From positions 1,369,778-1,433,777 of the forward strand of contig NZ_JAGYPH010000001.1 of the NCBI RefSeq assembly GCF_018343525.1: 64,000 nucleotides of DNA. The letters run 5' to 3'. Of the stretch, positions 1 through 13,936 are shown piece by piece (position 1 is the first letter of the stretch; each line of letters opens with the position of its first letter). The position numbers and the translations under genes are program-made. Origin of the DNA: Lederbergia citrea. GTDB lineage: Bacteria > Bacillota > Bacilli > Bacillales > Bacillaceae_C. Below the pieces are notes generated by a model, which was not told the DNA's origin, did not search any database, and was given only the letters and a program-made list of their open reading frames with translations.

Positions 1-192
1 TAATACGAGAACCATAAAATCTTTAAACTGGCTAAAGAACAGAAGAATAGCCGATTGTTTTTCCCCTTCTGACAATTCATTCCATCCAAACTTTTTTCTT
101 CGTGTTTCTATTGCTTTTTCTGATAACCCTTGTTTAACACTTGTATTTAGTGACTGTTCTACTTCTTTTTCCTTCATTCCATGATAAAGCAT
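1..192 (-). CDS. yloB: Calcium-transporting P-type ATPase, N-terminus only (cut by window edge)
   Basis: Only the first 64 codons are in the window; the gene runs off the left edge. The visible protein has the cation-ATPase N-terminal signature: a GLSEKAIETRRKKFGWNEL stretch (residues 22-40) followed by the beginning of the first hydrophobic segment (QFKDFMVLVL). This matches YloB-type SERCA-like Ca2+ pumps of Bacillus, integral membrane proteins that are active in sporulating cells of B. subtilis. The ATG at 192 was chosen because a GAGG motif lies about 8 nt upstream; a second in-frame ATG at 177 is possible. It is divergent from rqcH, the same neighbourhood as yloA/yloB in B. subtilis. Catalytic domains cannot be checked here. 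Confidence 0.8.
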   Translation of the reverse strand, partial: MLYHGMKEKEVEQSLNTSVKQGLSEKAIETRRKKFGWNELSEGEKQSAILLFFSQFKDFMVLVL

Positions 193-272
193 GCAGCCAT
201 CCTCGCTTTCCCCGACAAACAGAAGTTGTCCTATATAGTAGGAAGCTTATTCAGTGTGAGGGCAATTCATGA

Positions 273-278
273 TATAAT
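273..278 (+). promoter_or_regulatory. Probable -10 box for rqcH
   Basis: A TATAAT hexamer sits 54 nt before the rqcH start. The best -35 (TTCAGT, 250-255, spacer 17) is weak, so this is a tentative sigma-A promoter. Confidence 0.35.
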
Positions 279-331
279 TTTCGTTAACGGAATAAACAGG
301 AACTAATATTTGTTGGTAAAGGATGTTTGCG

Positions 332-2044
332 ATGCCATTTGATGGTTTCTTTACAAGGGCAATGGTTAAAGAATTGTCCGACTTAATAGCTGGCGGAAGG
401 ATTGGGAAAATCCATCAGCCATATAAAAACGAACTTGTGATTGGAATTAGAGCTGGTAGAAAAAATCATAAGCTGCTCATTTCGGCACATCCAAGTTATG
501 CGAGATTACAAGTTACTGAAGATACATTCGATAATCCTAATGAGCCCCCGATGTTTTGCATGATCCTTCGAAAACATTTGGAAGGTGCAATTATTGAAGA
601 GATACGCCAATTCGAAATGGATAGAATTGTTATTTTTGATATTAAAGGACGCAATGAACTAGGTGATGTTTCTTATAAACACTTAATCGTTGAAATTATG
701 GGTAGACATAGCAATGTGGTCTTAGTTGATAAGGAGAAAGGAACGATTATTGATAGCATTAAGCACATTTCGGCTGCGCTAAATAGTTACCGGACAATCT
801 TACCGGGCTCTAGTTATATATTTCCCCCTGCACAAGACAAAGCTGACCCACTTTCAGCAACTAAAGAGGATATGCTAAAAGCAATTGATTTTAATAGTGG
901 AAAACTTGATAAACAAATAGTCGAAAAATTTGCTGGAATCTCGCCGATCCTTGCCAAAGAAATCACATTTCGGTCAGGTTTGGCCAATAGAGTATCACTC
1001 CCAGATGCTTTTATCACATTAATGGCACAGTTGCGTCAGCATGAATATAATCCTGCTATTACTGATTCAGCAAATAAAGAACATTTTTATTTGTTTCCGC
1101 TTACGCATCTGGAAGGAGAATCTAAGCCATTTTCATCCTTGAGTGAAATGCTTGATCGCTTTTATTTCGGAAAAGCGGTCCGAGACCGTGTCAAACAACA
1201 AGCATCTGATCTTGAAAGACTTATGAAAAATGAGAAAGAGAAAAATGAAACAAAGGTGAAGAAGCTTCAATCCACTTTAAAAGATGCAGAGAAAGCTGAT
1301 CAATATCAACTGCTTGGAGAACTGTTGACAGCTAATATGCATGTTGCTAAAAAAGGAATGCAGGAAATTTTGGTAGTAAACTACTATGACGATTTAGGCG
1401 GACAAATTCTTATAGCTCTTGACCCGAGAAAAAGTCCTGCGGAAAATGCTCAAAGCTATTTTTCAAAATACCAAAAAGCAAAGAATTCCGTACACATAGT
1501 GAAAGAACAGATTGCCAAAGCAATCGATGAAATCAATTATTTTGATGGTTTACTTCAACAAATCGCTTCCGCTTCGACAAGGGATATTGAAGAAATCCGC
1601 GAAGAATTAGCAGAACAAGGTTATTTGCGGCTTCGTCAGAAAAAAGGACAAAAGAAAAACCCGAACGCAAAGCCTGTTATTGAAAAATACGTGGCTAGTG
1701 ACCAAACGGAAATATTAGTCGGTAAAAATAATAAACAAAATGATTATTTAACGAGTAAATTAGCCCATCGCGATGAAATTTGGCTTCACACGAAAGATAT
1801 ACCGGGATCACATGTTGTAATACGCAGCAAAGAACCAACGGAAGAAACGATTCTTGAGGCAGCGGTCCTTGCTGCTTACTATAGCAAAGCAAAAAATTCA
1901 GCTTCTGTCCCGGTGGATTTCACTAGAATAAGACATGTTAAAAAGCCAAACGGTTCCAAACCTGGATTTGTCATCTATGACAACCAGCAAACAGTGTTTG
2001 TTACACCTGATGAAGACAAGGTTAGGGCAATGCAAATAAATTAA
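332..2044 (+). CDS. rqcH: RqcH, ribosome quality control factor (NEMF/FbpA family)
   Basis: A 570-aa homologue of YloA/RqcH, the bacterial NEMF/Rqc2 protein. RqcH binds obstructed 50S subunits carrying peptidyl-tRNA and directs template-free addition of alanine tails that mark nascent chains for degradation. The protein shows the NFACT-N region ([11 protein letters not shown] at the start), a central coiled coil (about 280-420, rich in K/E) and the NFACT-R/DUF814 domain near the C-terminus ([19 protein letters not shown], about 485-505), which carries the family's D-W-H-D-type signature. The ATG at 332 is preferred over one 9 nt upstream because AAAGGA lies 8 nt before it and the family starts at this M-P/S-F-D-G. 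It is followed by a bidirectional terminator shared with the pyr operon. Older annotations call it a fibronectin-binding protein. Confidence 0.93.
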   Translation: MPFDGFFTRAMVKELSDLIAGGRIGKIHQPYKNELVIGIRAGRKNHKLLISAHPSYARLQVTEDTFDNPNEPPMFCMILRKHLEGAIIEEIRQFEMDRIVIFDIKGRNELGDVSYKHLIVEIMGRHSNVVLVDKEKGTIIDSIKHISAALNSYRTILPGSSYIFPPAQDKADPLSATKEDMLKAIDFNSGKLDKQIVEKFAGISPILAKEITFRSGLANRVSLPDAFITLMAQLRQHEYNPAITDSANKEHFYLFPLTHLEGESKPFSSLSEMLDRFYFGKAVRDRVKQQASDLERLMKNEKEKNETKVKKLQSTLKDAEKADQYQLLGELLTANMHVAKKGMQEILVVNYYDDLGGQILIALDPRKSPAENAQSYFSKYQKAKNSVHIVKEQIAKAIDEINYFDGLLQQIASASTRDIEEIREELAEQGYLRLRQKKGQKKNPNAKPVIEKYVASDQTEILVGKNNKQNDYLTSKLAHRDEIWLHTKDIPGSHVVIRSKEPTEETILEAAVLAAYYSKAKNSASVPVDFTRIRHVKKPNGSKPGFVIYDNQQTVFVTPDEDKVRAMQIN

Positions 2045-2046
2045 TT

Positions 2047-2086
2047 AAAAAATATCCCGGCACATAACTATGCCGGGATATTTTTT
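2047..2086. terminator. Bidirectional terminator between rqcH and pyrE
   Basis: A 16-bp perfect stem (AAAAAATATCCCGGCA paired with its complement) with an 8-nt loop. A-runs and T-runs on either side make it work in both directions for the convergent rqcH and pyr operon transcripts. Confidence 0.9.
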
Positions 2087-2710
2087 AATTAGCCCATACG
2101 TCTGGATTTTGTCTCCAGCTTTCGAGGGCAGCTTCATCTTTTTCTTCAATGATTCCTTTATGTAAAGCTGCTTTAATTAAACTTGAATATCCTGTTAATG
2201 AGTATGCTCGAATATTTGCTTCTTCCAATCGGCGATTACCCTTTTCCAGTTCATATGAAAAAATTGAGACAATTCCAAGTACTTCAATGCCGGCTGAACG
2301 AAGTGCTTCAGATGCAGTAATTGCACTTCCGCCAGTTGAAATGAGATCTTCAACAACGACCGCCTTTTGGCCAGGATAAATTTTACCTTCAATTTGATTT
2401 CCTTTCCCATGGCTTTTAGCAGAGGATCTTACATAACACATAGGTAGGTCAAGCAAATCACTGACCCATGCTGCATGTGGAATCCCTGCTGTAGCAGTAC
2501 CTGCTACTAATTCCACCTCTGGAAAGGATTTTTTAATCAAATTAGCAAGACCTGAAGCAATTTCTTTTCTTAAATGTGGATAAGAAAGTGTTAATCGGTT
2601 GTCACAATAAATGGGAGATTTTATACCTGAAGACCATGTAAATGGATCATTCGGGCGCAAAAAAACAGCCTCAATCTCAAGTAATTGTTCCGCTATTTTA
2701 TCTGAAGTAA

Positions 2711-2714
<4 letters not shown>
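2085..2714 (-). CDS. pyrE: Orotate phosphoribosyltransferase
   Basis: Joins orotate to PRPP to give OMP, the fifth step of UMP synthesis, in the cytoplasm. The PRPP loop [13 protein letters not shown] is visible at about 116-128, and [16 protein letters not shown] near the N-terminus is typical of the family. Length 209 aa is normal. The ATG at 2714 was chosen instead of an earlier one because GGGAG lies 8 nt upstream and its ATGA overlaps the pyrF stop, a pattern of translational coupling. It is the last gene of the pyr operon and runs into the bidirectional terminator. Confidence 0.95.
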
Positions 2715-5112
<2,398 letters not shown>

Positions 5113-5116
<4 letters not shown>

Positions 5117-8100
5117 GACCGAATCGCCTCTTCCATTTGCATTTTTCCGCCAATCATCGCTTCTGCGGAAAAGACCATCGATTCCAACACTCCAAGAATC
5201 GCTTCTGCTGTATCGAGCGATGTCAGGCAGGCTACCCCATTTTCTACGGATTCTCTTCTAATTCTAAAACCATCACGCTCAGGTTGTTTTCCTTTTGTTA
5301 GCGTATTGATGACAATTTGTGCTTTACCTTGTCTAATTACATCGATCAAAGTCGGTCCAATTGATCCTATCTTATCAACGACCTCCACTTTGATTCCTGC
5401 TTTTGAGATCGTATCTGCAGTACCACTCGTAGCAATAATTCGGTAACCAATAGCAGAAAATCTTTTTGCAAGCTGCAAAGCTTCTTCTTTATCTTTATCA
5501 GCAACTGTAATTAACACTGTTCCATATGTTTTTATTTCCATTCCAGATGCTACAAGCCCTTTGTATAGTGCCTTTTCCATCGTTTTGTCTTTCCCCATGA
5601 CTTCACCAGTTGACTTCATTTCCGGACCGAGTGTAATATCAACTCTTCTTAACTTTGCAAAAGAAAAGACAGGAACTTTTACATAAACACCAGATTGCTC
5701 CGGAGCTATACCCGTTTCATATCCTAAGGATGGAAGGGACTCACCTAAAATGACTTTTGTCGCAACGTTTGCCATTGGTATTCTAGTAATCTTACTTAAA
5801 AACGGTACCGTTCGGCTCGAGCGCGGGTTCACTTCTATCACATATAATTCATTCTTGGAGATAACATATTGGATGTTTAATAGACCGACAATTTCGAGAC
5901 CTCTTGCAAGTCTTACTGTATAGTCAATAATTTTTTCTTTCATTTCTGTACTAATATTTTGAGTCGGATAGACAGCAATCGAGTCGCCAGAATGGACACC
6001 TGCCCGTTCTATATGTTCCATAATTCCCGGTATTAATACATTTTCCCCATCCGATATTGCATCTACTTCAATTTCTTTTCCGACTAAATATCTATCAACT
6101 AAGACAGGATGTTCGGGATTGATTTTCACTGCATTTTCCATATAATGAAGTAATTCTCGTTCTTCATAAACGATTTCCATCGCTCTTCCACCTAAAACAT
6201 ATGACGGACGAACAAGGACAGGATATCCAATCTCGTTTGCTATTTTAACGGCTTCTTCAACTGAGAAAGCTGTTTTTCCCTTCGGCTGCGGAATTCCTAA
6301 GGTTGATAATGCTTGCTCAAACTTATCCCTATTTTCAGCACGATCTAAACTTTTAAGGGATGTACCAAGTATTTTCACTCCTCGTTCTTCAAGGCTTGCA
6401 GCAAGATTAATAGCGGTTTGCCCGCCGAATTGTACAACGACTCCCTCGGGTTGCTCCAAATCAATGATATGCATGACATCTTCAATAGTTAGCGGTTCGA
6501 AGTACAACTTATCTGAGATACTAAAGTCGGTGGATACTGTTTCTGGATTATTGTTAATTATAATAGCTTCATAGCCTGCTTCCTGGATGGCCCATACACT
6601 ATGGACGGTGGCATAGTCGAATTCGATTCCCTGCCCAATGCGGATTGGTCCGGAACCTAATACAATTACGCTTTTTTTGTCTGTTTTTTCCGATTCATTT
6701 TCTGCTTCATACGTACCATAGAAATACGGTGTATCAGATTCGAATTCACCTGCGCAAGTATCTACTTTTTTGTATACGGGGATAATCCCATTCTCTTTAC
6801 GCCACTCATAGACAAATTTTTCATCTGTTACCCACAGCTTAGCAATCGTGATGTCAGCAAATCCTATCTGTTTAGCGATTCTTCCTAATTCAACATCAAA
6901 TGGTCTCTTTACTAGCTCCCTTTCAAGCTTAATGATTTTTTTCATTTTATATAGGAAGAAAAGATCGATCTTACTCCAATCATGCAGCACTTCAAGTGAA
7001 ATACCCCGTCTTAGTGCTTCACCTAAGTAAAACAGTCTTTCGTCCGTTGCTTTTTCTATTTGCTTTTGTAAAAATTCATGATCCATATTTTGACCATCTG
7101 GATGTTCTAAATGGTATACATTACTTTCAAGGGATCGGACTGCTTTTAATAATGATTCTTCAAATGTTCTCCCAATTGCCATCACTTCGCCTGTTGCTTT
7201 CATTTGGGTACCGAGCAATCTATTTGCTGATTCAAATTTATCAAACGGCCATCTTGGAATTTTTGTTACGATATAATCGATAACAGGCTCAAAGCAAGCA
7301 TACGTCTTTTCTGTCACAGGATTCATGATTTCGTCAAGGGTGTAACCTACTGCAATCTTTGCCGCTAACTTTGCAATTGGAAATCCTGTAGCCTTTGAAG
7401 CTAATGCAGATGATCTACTTACTCGTGGGTTAACTTCGATAATATAATATTGAAAACTGTGGGGATCCAGTGCAAGCTGCACATTGCAGCCACCTTCAAT
7501 GCCAAGTGCCCTAATAAGTTTTAGTGACACATTACGGAGCATTTGTACTTCCCTGTCACTCAGTGTTTGGCAAGGTGCAACAACGATTGAATCACCAGTA
7601 TGAATACCGACTGCATCAACATTCTCCATATGACAAATAACAATCGCGTTATCATTAGCGTCACGCATAACCTCATATTCTATTTCTTTAAAGCCTGCAA
7701 TACTTTTTTCAAGCAGACATTGGCGAACTGGACTATTTTTCAAACCGCTTGTAACAATTTCGGTTAATTCCTCGATATTTTCACAAATGCCGCCACCGGT
7801 TCCTCCAAGTGTATAGGCCGGTCTAACAATTACCGGAAATCCGACCTTATCTGTAAATGCAACGGCCTCCTCAAGTGAATGAACAATTTCACTTTCTGGT
7901 ACTGGTTCATTTAATTGTTTCATTAATTCTCTGAACTGATCGCGGTCCTCCGCTTGCTCGATTGCTGAGAGCTTTGTACCAAGGATTTCAACCTCACACT
8001 CTTCTAGCACCCCTGCTTTAGCCAGCTCAATCGCCATATTTAATCCTGTTTGCCCTCCTAAGGTAGGAAGAATGGCATCAGGTCTTTCTTTTCGAATAAT

Positions 8101-8328
8101 TCGCGAGACAAATTCAAGCGTGAGTGGCTCTATATAAACTGCATCGGCAATTTCTGTATCTGTCATGATTGTCGCTGGGTTGGAGTTGATTAATATGACT
8201 CGATACCCCTCTTCTTTTAAAGCAAGGCAAGCCTGTGTTCCTGCGTAATCAAATTCTGCTGCTTGTCCGATGACTATTGGGCCTGAGCCAATGACTAAAA
8301 TACTTTCAATATTAATACGTTTCGGCAT
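5113..8328 (-). CDS. carB: Carbamoyl phosphate synthase large subunit (pyrimidine-type)
   Basis: Synthetase subunit (1071 aa) that makes carbamoyl phosphate from bicarbonate, two ATP and ammonia. It has two homologous ATP-grasp halves, marked by [14 protein letters not shown] and [16 protein letters not shown] with metal sites [12 protein letters not shown] and [12 protein letters not shown], then a C-terminal MGS-like allosteric domain ending with [18 protein letters not shown]. Both synthase halves look intact. The ATG at 8328 ([17 protein letters not shown]) has AGGTGG 6 nt upstream and fits the family start; it overlaps carA by 17 bp. In B. subtilis this gene is pyrAB. Intact synthase halves next to a changed small subunit matter for interpreting carA. 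Confidence 0.96.
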
Positions 8329-9412
8329 GTTGCTCCACCTTTCCATCTTGTTCATTCATTATGTCAATAAAGCGGTCAAATGCTTGTTTACCATCTTCTG
8401 ATCCTGGTGAAGCTTCTGGCTCATACTGAAGTGAAAAAGCCGGGAATATTTGATGTACAAGCCCTTCAATAGAGCCGCCGTTCAATGCGCGGTGCGTTAC
8501 CGAAAGAGTTGCAGAATCTACTGATCCCTCAGTAACTTCATAGCCATGATTTTGTGCAGTGAAAATAATTTTTCCGGTTGTGAGATCTTTTACCGGGTAA
8601 CTTGAGCCACGATGTCCAAACAGCATTTTTTCTATCCGGCAACCATTTGCGAGAGCAAACAATTGATGCCCAAGCCCAATTCCAAATAATGCAACCTCTC
8701 GTTGGATTACTTTGATCATTTCACACACTTCCAGGACATGTTCTGGGTTGCCTGGACCATTTGACAACAAAACACCGTCCGGGCTTAAAGTAAGTATTTC
8801 TTCTGCTTGTGTATGATACGGAACGACCGTTACATCGCAGCCTCGGTTCGTCAGTTCACGTAAAATCCCATGTTTTAGTCCTAAATCGACCACAACTACA
8901 TTTTTTCCCCGTCCAGGACTTGGATAAGGCTTTGCCGTAGAAACTTGTTTCACCGCGTCAACAGAAGGGATCATAGCTCTCAAGCGTGCAAGTACATCTC
9001 CTGTGTTTTCATCAGCGCTGCAAATAGCTCCTTTCAATATCCCTTTATTTCTAATTAGCCTCGTGAGCATTCGCGTATCAATGCCGGAAATGCCAGGGAT
9101 ATTCTTCAGCTTTAAAAATTCACTTAATGACATGCTGCTCCGCCAATTTGATGGAAAGTCGCACACTTCCTTTGCAATTATCCCTTTAATAACAGGCTGG
9201 ATACTTTCAAAATCATCGCGGTTAATTCCGTAATTTCCGATCAACGGATAACTAAAAGTGAGAATTTGCCCATAGTTGGATGGATCTGAGATTGCCTCCT
9301 GATAACCGGTCATGCTCGTGTTAAAAACAACTTCGCCACTTGTTTCCCTTTCACTGCCAAACGCGGTTCCGATTAAAGTGGTTCCATCTTCCAATATTAG
9401 TTTACGCTTCAT
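8312..9412 (-). CDS. carA: Carbamoyl phosphate synthase small subunit lacking the glutaminase Cys and His
   Basis: Full-length (366 aa) CarA/PyrAA with the N-terminal CPSase domain ([20 protein letters not shown]) and the class I glutamine amidotransferase domain (SNGPGNP at 217-223; AQNHGYEV at 286-293). The active-site elbow, normally G-I-C-L-G-H-Q, reads GIGLGHQ with Gly246 (codon GGG, 8675-8677) where the nucleophilic Cys belongs. The catalytic His of Q-Y-H-P-E-A is Glu331 (codon GAG, 8420-8422). The Glu of the triad (PEA) is kept. By family knowledge such a subunit cannot hydrolyse glutamine; vertebrate CPS I, which uses free ammonia, also lost its Cys. I infer either ammonia-dependent synthesis in a complex with CarB or help from a second CarA elsewhere. 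The frame is clean and coupled to pyrC (ATGA overlap), so it is not a pseudogene. Confidence 0.93.
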   Translation of the reverse strand: MKRKLILEDGTTLIGTAFGSERETSGEVVFNTSMTGYQEAISDPSNYGQILTFSYPLIGNYGINRDDFESIQPVIKGIIAKEVCDFPSNWRSSMSLSEFLKLKNIPGISGIDTRMLTRLIRNKGILKGAICSADENTGDVLARLRAMIPSVDAVKQVSTAKPYPSPGRGKNVVVVDLGLKHGILRELTNRGCDVTVVPYHTQAEEILTLSPDGVLLSNGPGNPEHVLEVCEMIKVIQREVALFGIGLGHQLFALANGCRIEKMLFGHRGSSYPVKDLTTGKIIFTAQNHGYEVTEGSVDSATLSVTHRALNGGSIEGLVHQIFPAFSLQYEPEASPGSEDGKQAFDRFIDIMNEQDGKVEQHAETY

Positions 9413-10689
9413 TGATATTCATTCCCTTCAGCCCATTTCAATTCTCCATCAACAAATGTCGCAGCTGGCCAACCTTTGCAATTCCATCCGGCAAATGGTG
9501 TGTTCTTCCCTTTGGAAGCAAATGTAGCCGGATCAATTTCTTTTTCTTTGTTCAAATCAAGCAATGTAATATCGGCGGGCATGCCTATTTCCAAAGTGCC
9601 GCTTTCCAGCGCAAATGTTTGGGCAGGTTTACACGTAAGCCAGTCTATCAGCTGTTTCAATGAACATTTTCCTTTTTCTACAAAATATGTGTAAAGAAGC
9701 GGGAATGCTGTTTCAAGACCGACAATTCCAAATGGTGCAAGCTTCATTCCTTGAGATTTTTCTTCTTCCGTATGTGGAGCGTGGTCGGTGGCAATGAAAT
9801 CGATTGTACCATCGAGCAGCCCTTCAATTAGTGCGTTACGGTCGTCACTTCCTCGAAGTGGAGGATTCATTTTAAAATTCGTATTTAAACCCGGGATATC
9901 GTCTTCGCATAGTAGTAAATGATGTGGTGATACTTCAGCCGTAACTCGTATTCCTGCTCTCTTTGCATCCCTTACGACCCTTACTGACTCTTTTGTACTA
10001 ATATGGCAAACATGATAATGGCAACCTGCTGCTTCAGCAAGCAGCACGTCTCTAGCAATATGTACAGACTCGCAAATTGATGGAATACCAGGGATCTCTG
10101 ATTGGTTCGACAATTTCCCTTCATGTATGGCACCACCATAAATTAATGAATTATCCTCGCAATGGGCGACAATTGCCATATCAAGTTCAGCTGCTTTTGT
10201 CATTGCTTCATACATTGTGGCGGCTGTTTGAACTCCTACTCCATCATCAGTAAATGCAAATGCTCCTGCTTCTTTTAGGGCTGAAAAATCAACGAGCTCT
10301 TTACCTAGCTGACGTGTTGTGATTGATGCATATGGGAGTACTTTTACTGCCCCCCTTTCTTTCAGCTCATTCACCAGCCAGTTCATCTGATCAGCGGTAT
10401 CTGGTACTGGACGGGTATTTGGCATGGCTGCAACCGTCGTAAAACCGCCTTTTGCTGCAGCAAGTGTACCTGTTTCAATCGTTTCTTTCTTTTCCCCCCC
10501 TGGTTCTCGCAAGTGGATATGAAGATCAATGAACCCAGGTGTAATCGTAAGACCATTCGCATCAAACTTTCGTTCACCGTTATTAATAAGGTTTTCTCCG
10601 ATTTCCGCGATCTTTCCATCTCGGACTCTAACATCTATTATTCCAGCTTCTTCTCTTAAGTTTTTTGCATTTTTTATTAGCAAATTCAT
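9409..10689 (-). CDS. pyrC: Dihydroorotase
   Basis: Cyclises carbamoyl aspartate to dihydroorotate, the third step of UMP synthesis. A class I zinc amidohydrolase of 426 aa. Metal ligands are seen in [33 protein letters not shown] and the Asp of ATDHAPH. The ATG at 10689 was chosen over one 6 nt upstream because AAGGAGG lies 8 nt before it; the upstream ATG would be only 2 nt from the Shine-Dalgarno. It is 13 nt downstream of pyrB and overlaps carA by 4 nt. Confidence 0.95.
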   Translation of the reverse strand: MNLLIKNAKNLREEAGIIDVRVRDGKIAEIGENLINNGERKFDANGLTITPGFIDLHIHLREPGGEKKETIETGTLAAAKGGFTTVAAMPNTRPVPDTADQMNWLVNELKERGAVKVLPYASITTRQLGKELVDFSALKEAGAFAFTDDGVGVQTAATMYEAMTKAAELDMAIVAHCEDNSLIYGGAIHEGKLSNQSEIPGIPSICESVHIARDVLLAEAAGCHYHVCHISTKESVRVVRDAKRAGIRVTAEVSPHHLLLCEDDIPGLNTNFKMNPPLRGSDDRNALIEGLLDGTIDFIATDHAPHTEEEKSQGMKLAPFGIVGLETAFPLLYTYFVEKGKCSLKQLIDWLTCKPAQTFALESGTLEIGMPADITLLDLNKEKEIDPATFASKGKNTPFAGWNCKGWPAATFVDGELKWAEGNEYQ

Positions 10690-10702
10690 GATCATATCCT
10701 CC

Positions 10703-11722
<1,020 letters not shown>

Positions 11723-11735
11723 TTTTAAAAGGGAT

Positions 11736-12281
<546 letters not shown>

Positions 12282-12300
12282 TCATTTCACCTCATTCAAA

Positions 12301-12414
12301 AATAAAAACCCTCTCACCAGAAAGGCAAGAGGGTATACGTATCCTACATATAGATAACGATTCGAAAATAAATCATCGTTTCTATTCCGTATCCTTCTCA
12401 GCCTCACAGGACTA
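12301..12414 (-). promoter_or_regulatory. PyrR attenuator in the pyr leader
   Basis: On the minus strand the leader has the PyrR recognition sequence TAGTCCTGTGAGGCTGAGAA (about 12396-12415) followed by a terminator hairpin with CCCTCT/GAGAGGG arms and a T-run (12301-12334). It has the same layout as the second attenuator before pyrB. Confidence 0.9.
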
Positions 12415-12442
12415 AATTAAAGGTGCTTATTCAACTACTATC

Positions 12443-12471
12443 AATATAGTGCCCAATGAACGGTTTGTCAA
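12443..12471 (-). promoter_or_regulatory. Sigma-A promoter of the pyr operon
   Basis: TTGACA (12466-12471) and TATATT (12443-12448) on the minus strand with an exact 17-nt spacer. The predicted start is near 12436. The -35 overlaps the end of the upstream pseudouridine synthase gene. Confidence 0.85.
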
Positions 12472-13379
12472 TCTTTATTTCGTAAGGATTTTAATAACTC
12501 ATCGAAATACGCAGGGAGCGGGGATGAGAATTCCATATATTCATTAAGCCTAGGATGATTAAATCCAAGAATACCAGCATGTAATACTTGTCCATTTGTA
12601 TTTAATGTTTTACGTGGACCATATTTTGGATCACCTGCAAGTGGATAGCCAATATATTTCATGTGAACACGAATTTGATGTGTCCTGCCTGTTTCTAATA
12701 TACATTCAACAAATGTGAACTCATCGAATCTCTCCAAGACGTTAAAATGGGTGACAGCCTGTTTCCCGCCTTCAATAACTGTCATGCTTTGACGTTCATC
12801 TTTATCTCTACCTATTGGAGCTTCGATTGTTCCATGATCATGTGGTATAACCCCATGGACAAGTGCAAAGTATTTTCGTGTAACTGTTTTTGCAACAAGC
12901 TGTTCAACTAGGCGTTCATGAGCCTTATCATTTTTTGCAACCATTAATAAGCCTGATGTGTCTTTATCGATTCTATGAACGATGCCCGGACGCAATATTC
13001 CATTGATACCTGACAAGTCTTTACAGTGTGCCATCAGCCCATTAACAAGTGTTCCCGATTGATGTCCAGGTGCTGGATGTACAACCATTCCTTTTGGTTT
13101 ATTAACGACGATGACGTCTCCATCTTCATAATATACATCTAAATCCATTTGCTCTGCTTCCACATTAAGCAATTCCGGCTCCGGAATAATGATTGAAATC
13201 ACATCTTGGATATTACATTTATAATTCGCTTTTCCGGACTGACCATTAACCAATACATGGCCGTCTTTGATCCATTGCTGAACTTGTGAGCGTGACCACT
13301 CACCATTTAATCCGGTAATTAACTTGTCAAGCCGTTCACCTTTTTCATTTTCAAGAACTTGATGCTCAATTTTGCTCAT
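12468..13379 (-). CDS. ylyB: RluD-family 23S rRNA pseudouridine synthase (YlyB)
   Basis: 303 aa. An N-terminal S4 RNA-binding domain (residues 15-60: [21 protein letters not shown]) precedes the pseudouridine synthase catalytic core with the [16 protein letters not shown] motif (about 136-151; Asp is the nucleophile) and the [11 protein letters not shown] segment. It modifies uridines in 23S rRNA; the exact sites cannot be read from sequence. The start has AAAGGAG about 9 nt upstream and overlaps lspA by 14 bp, so the two are cotranscribed. Confidence 0.92.
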   Translation of the reverse strand: MSKIEHQVLENEKGERLDKLITGLNGEWSRSQVQQWIKDGHVLVNGQSGKANYKCNIQDVISIIIPEPELLNVEAEQMDLDVYYEDGDVIVVNKPKGMVVHPAPGHQSGTLVNGLMAHCKDLSGINGILRPGIVHRIDKDTSGLLMVAKNDKAHERLVEQLVAKTVTRKYFALVHGVIPHDHGTIEAPIGRDKDERQSMTVIEGGKQAVTHFNVLERFDEFTFVECILETGRTHQIRVHMKYIGYPLAGDPKYGPRKTLNTNGQVLHAGILGFNHPRLNEYMEFSSPLPAYFDELLKSLRNKD

Positions 13380-13842
13380 TTAATTTCTCCTTTTCCTCAC
13401 GACTTTCTTTCATCATCTGGATAAACATGAGCGCTACTCCTATTGTTAATGCGGAATCCGCTATATTAAAAATCGGGAAATCATAAGTGAAAATATATGT
13501 ATCAAGAAAATCAACCACTTCTTTTCTAACCAGTCTATCTATAAAGTTACCAATGGCGCCTCCCAATATGAAGCTTAAGCTGATTTGGAAAAGTGGTTTT
13601 CCTTTTGCATGCTTTTCCATATAATAAACTATTCCAGCTGCGACGATGATTGTAATAATATAAAATAGCCACATTTGCCCTTCTAATATTCCCCAGGCAG
13701 CGCCTTTATTCCGGTGGGAAGTAATATAGAAAATATCATCGATAACCTTAATACTTTCTCCTAGTTCCATATTTCGAACTATAAGCCACTTAGTAAACTG
13801 ATCCAATCCAATTACAAAAAGAGCAATAATGTAATACCTCAT
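13366..13842 (-). CDS. lspA: Lipoprotein signal peptidase (signal peptidase II)
   Basis: Membrane aspartic protease that cleaves the signal peptide of prolipoproteins after lipidation. 158 aa, four predicted membrane segments, with the catalytic aspartates in [11 protein letters not shown] and [11 protein letters not shown]. The frame is open 16 codons upstream, but [19 protein letters not shown] is the usual N-terminus and GGGGG lies about 8 nt before the ATG at 13842. It is followed by ylyB with overlap. Confidence 0.94.
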   Translation of the reverse strand: MRYYIIALFVIGLDQFTKWLIVRNMELGESIKVIDDIFYITSHRNKGAAWGILEGQMWLFYIITIIVAAGIVYYMEKHAKGKPLFQISLSFILGGAIGNFIDRLVRKEVVDFLDTYIFTYDFPIFNIADSALTIGVALMFIQMMKESREEKEKLNEQN

Positions 13843-13936
13843 AGCGAATCCCCCGAATCTTAATAAAGTGTCCATTGTGAATTTTAACATATATTAAGGT
13901 GAAAAACCTCCCGTTAAACGGAAGGCTTTCATTAAA

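Noticed and set aside
8312-9412. carA as a pseudogene
   Set aside because: Frame, length and all other motifs are intact and it is coupled to both neighbours; altered function is more likely than decay.
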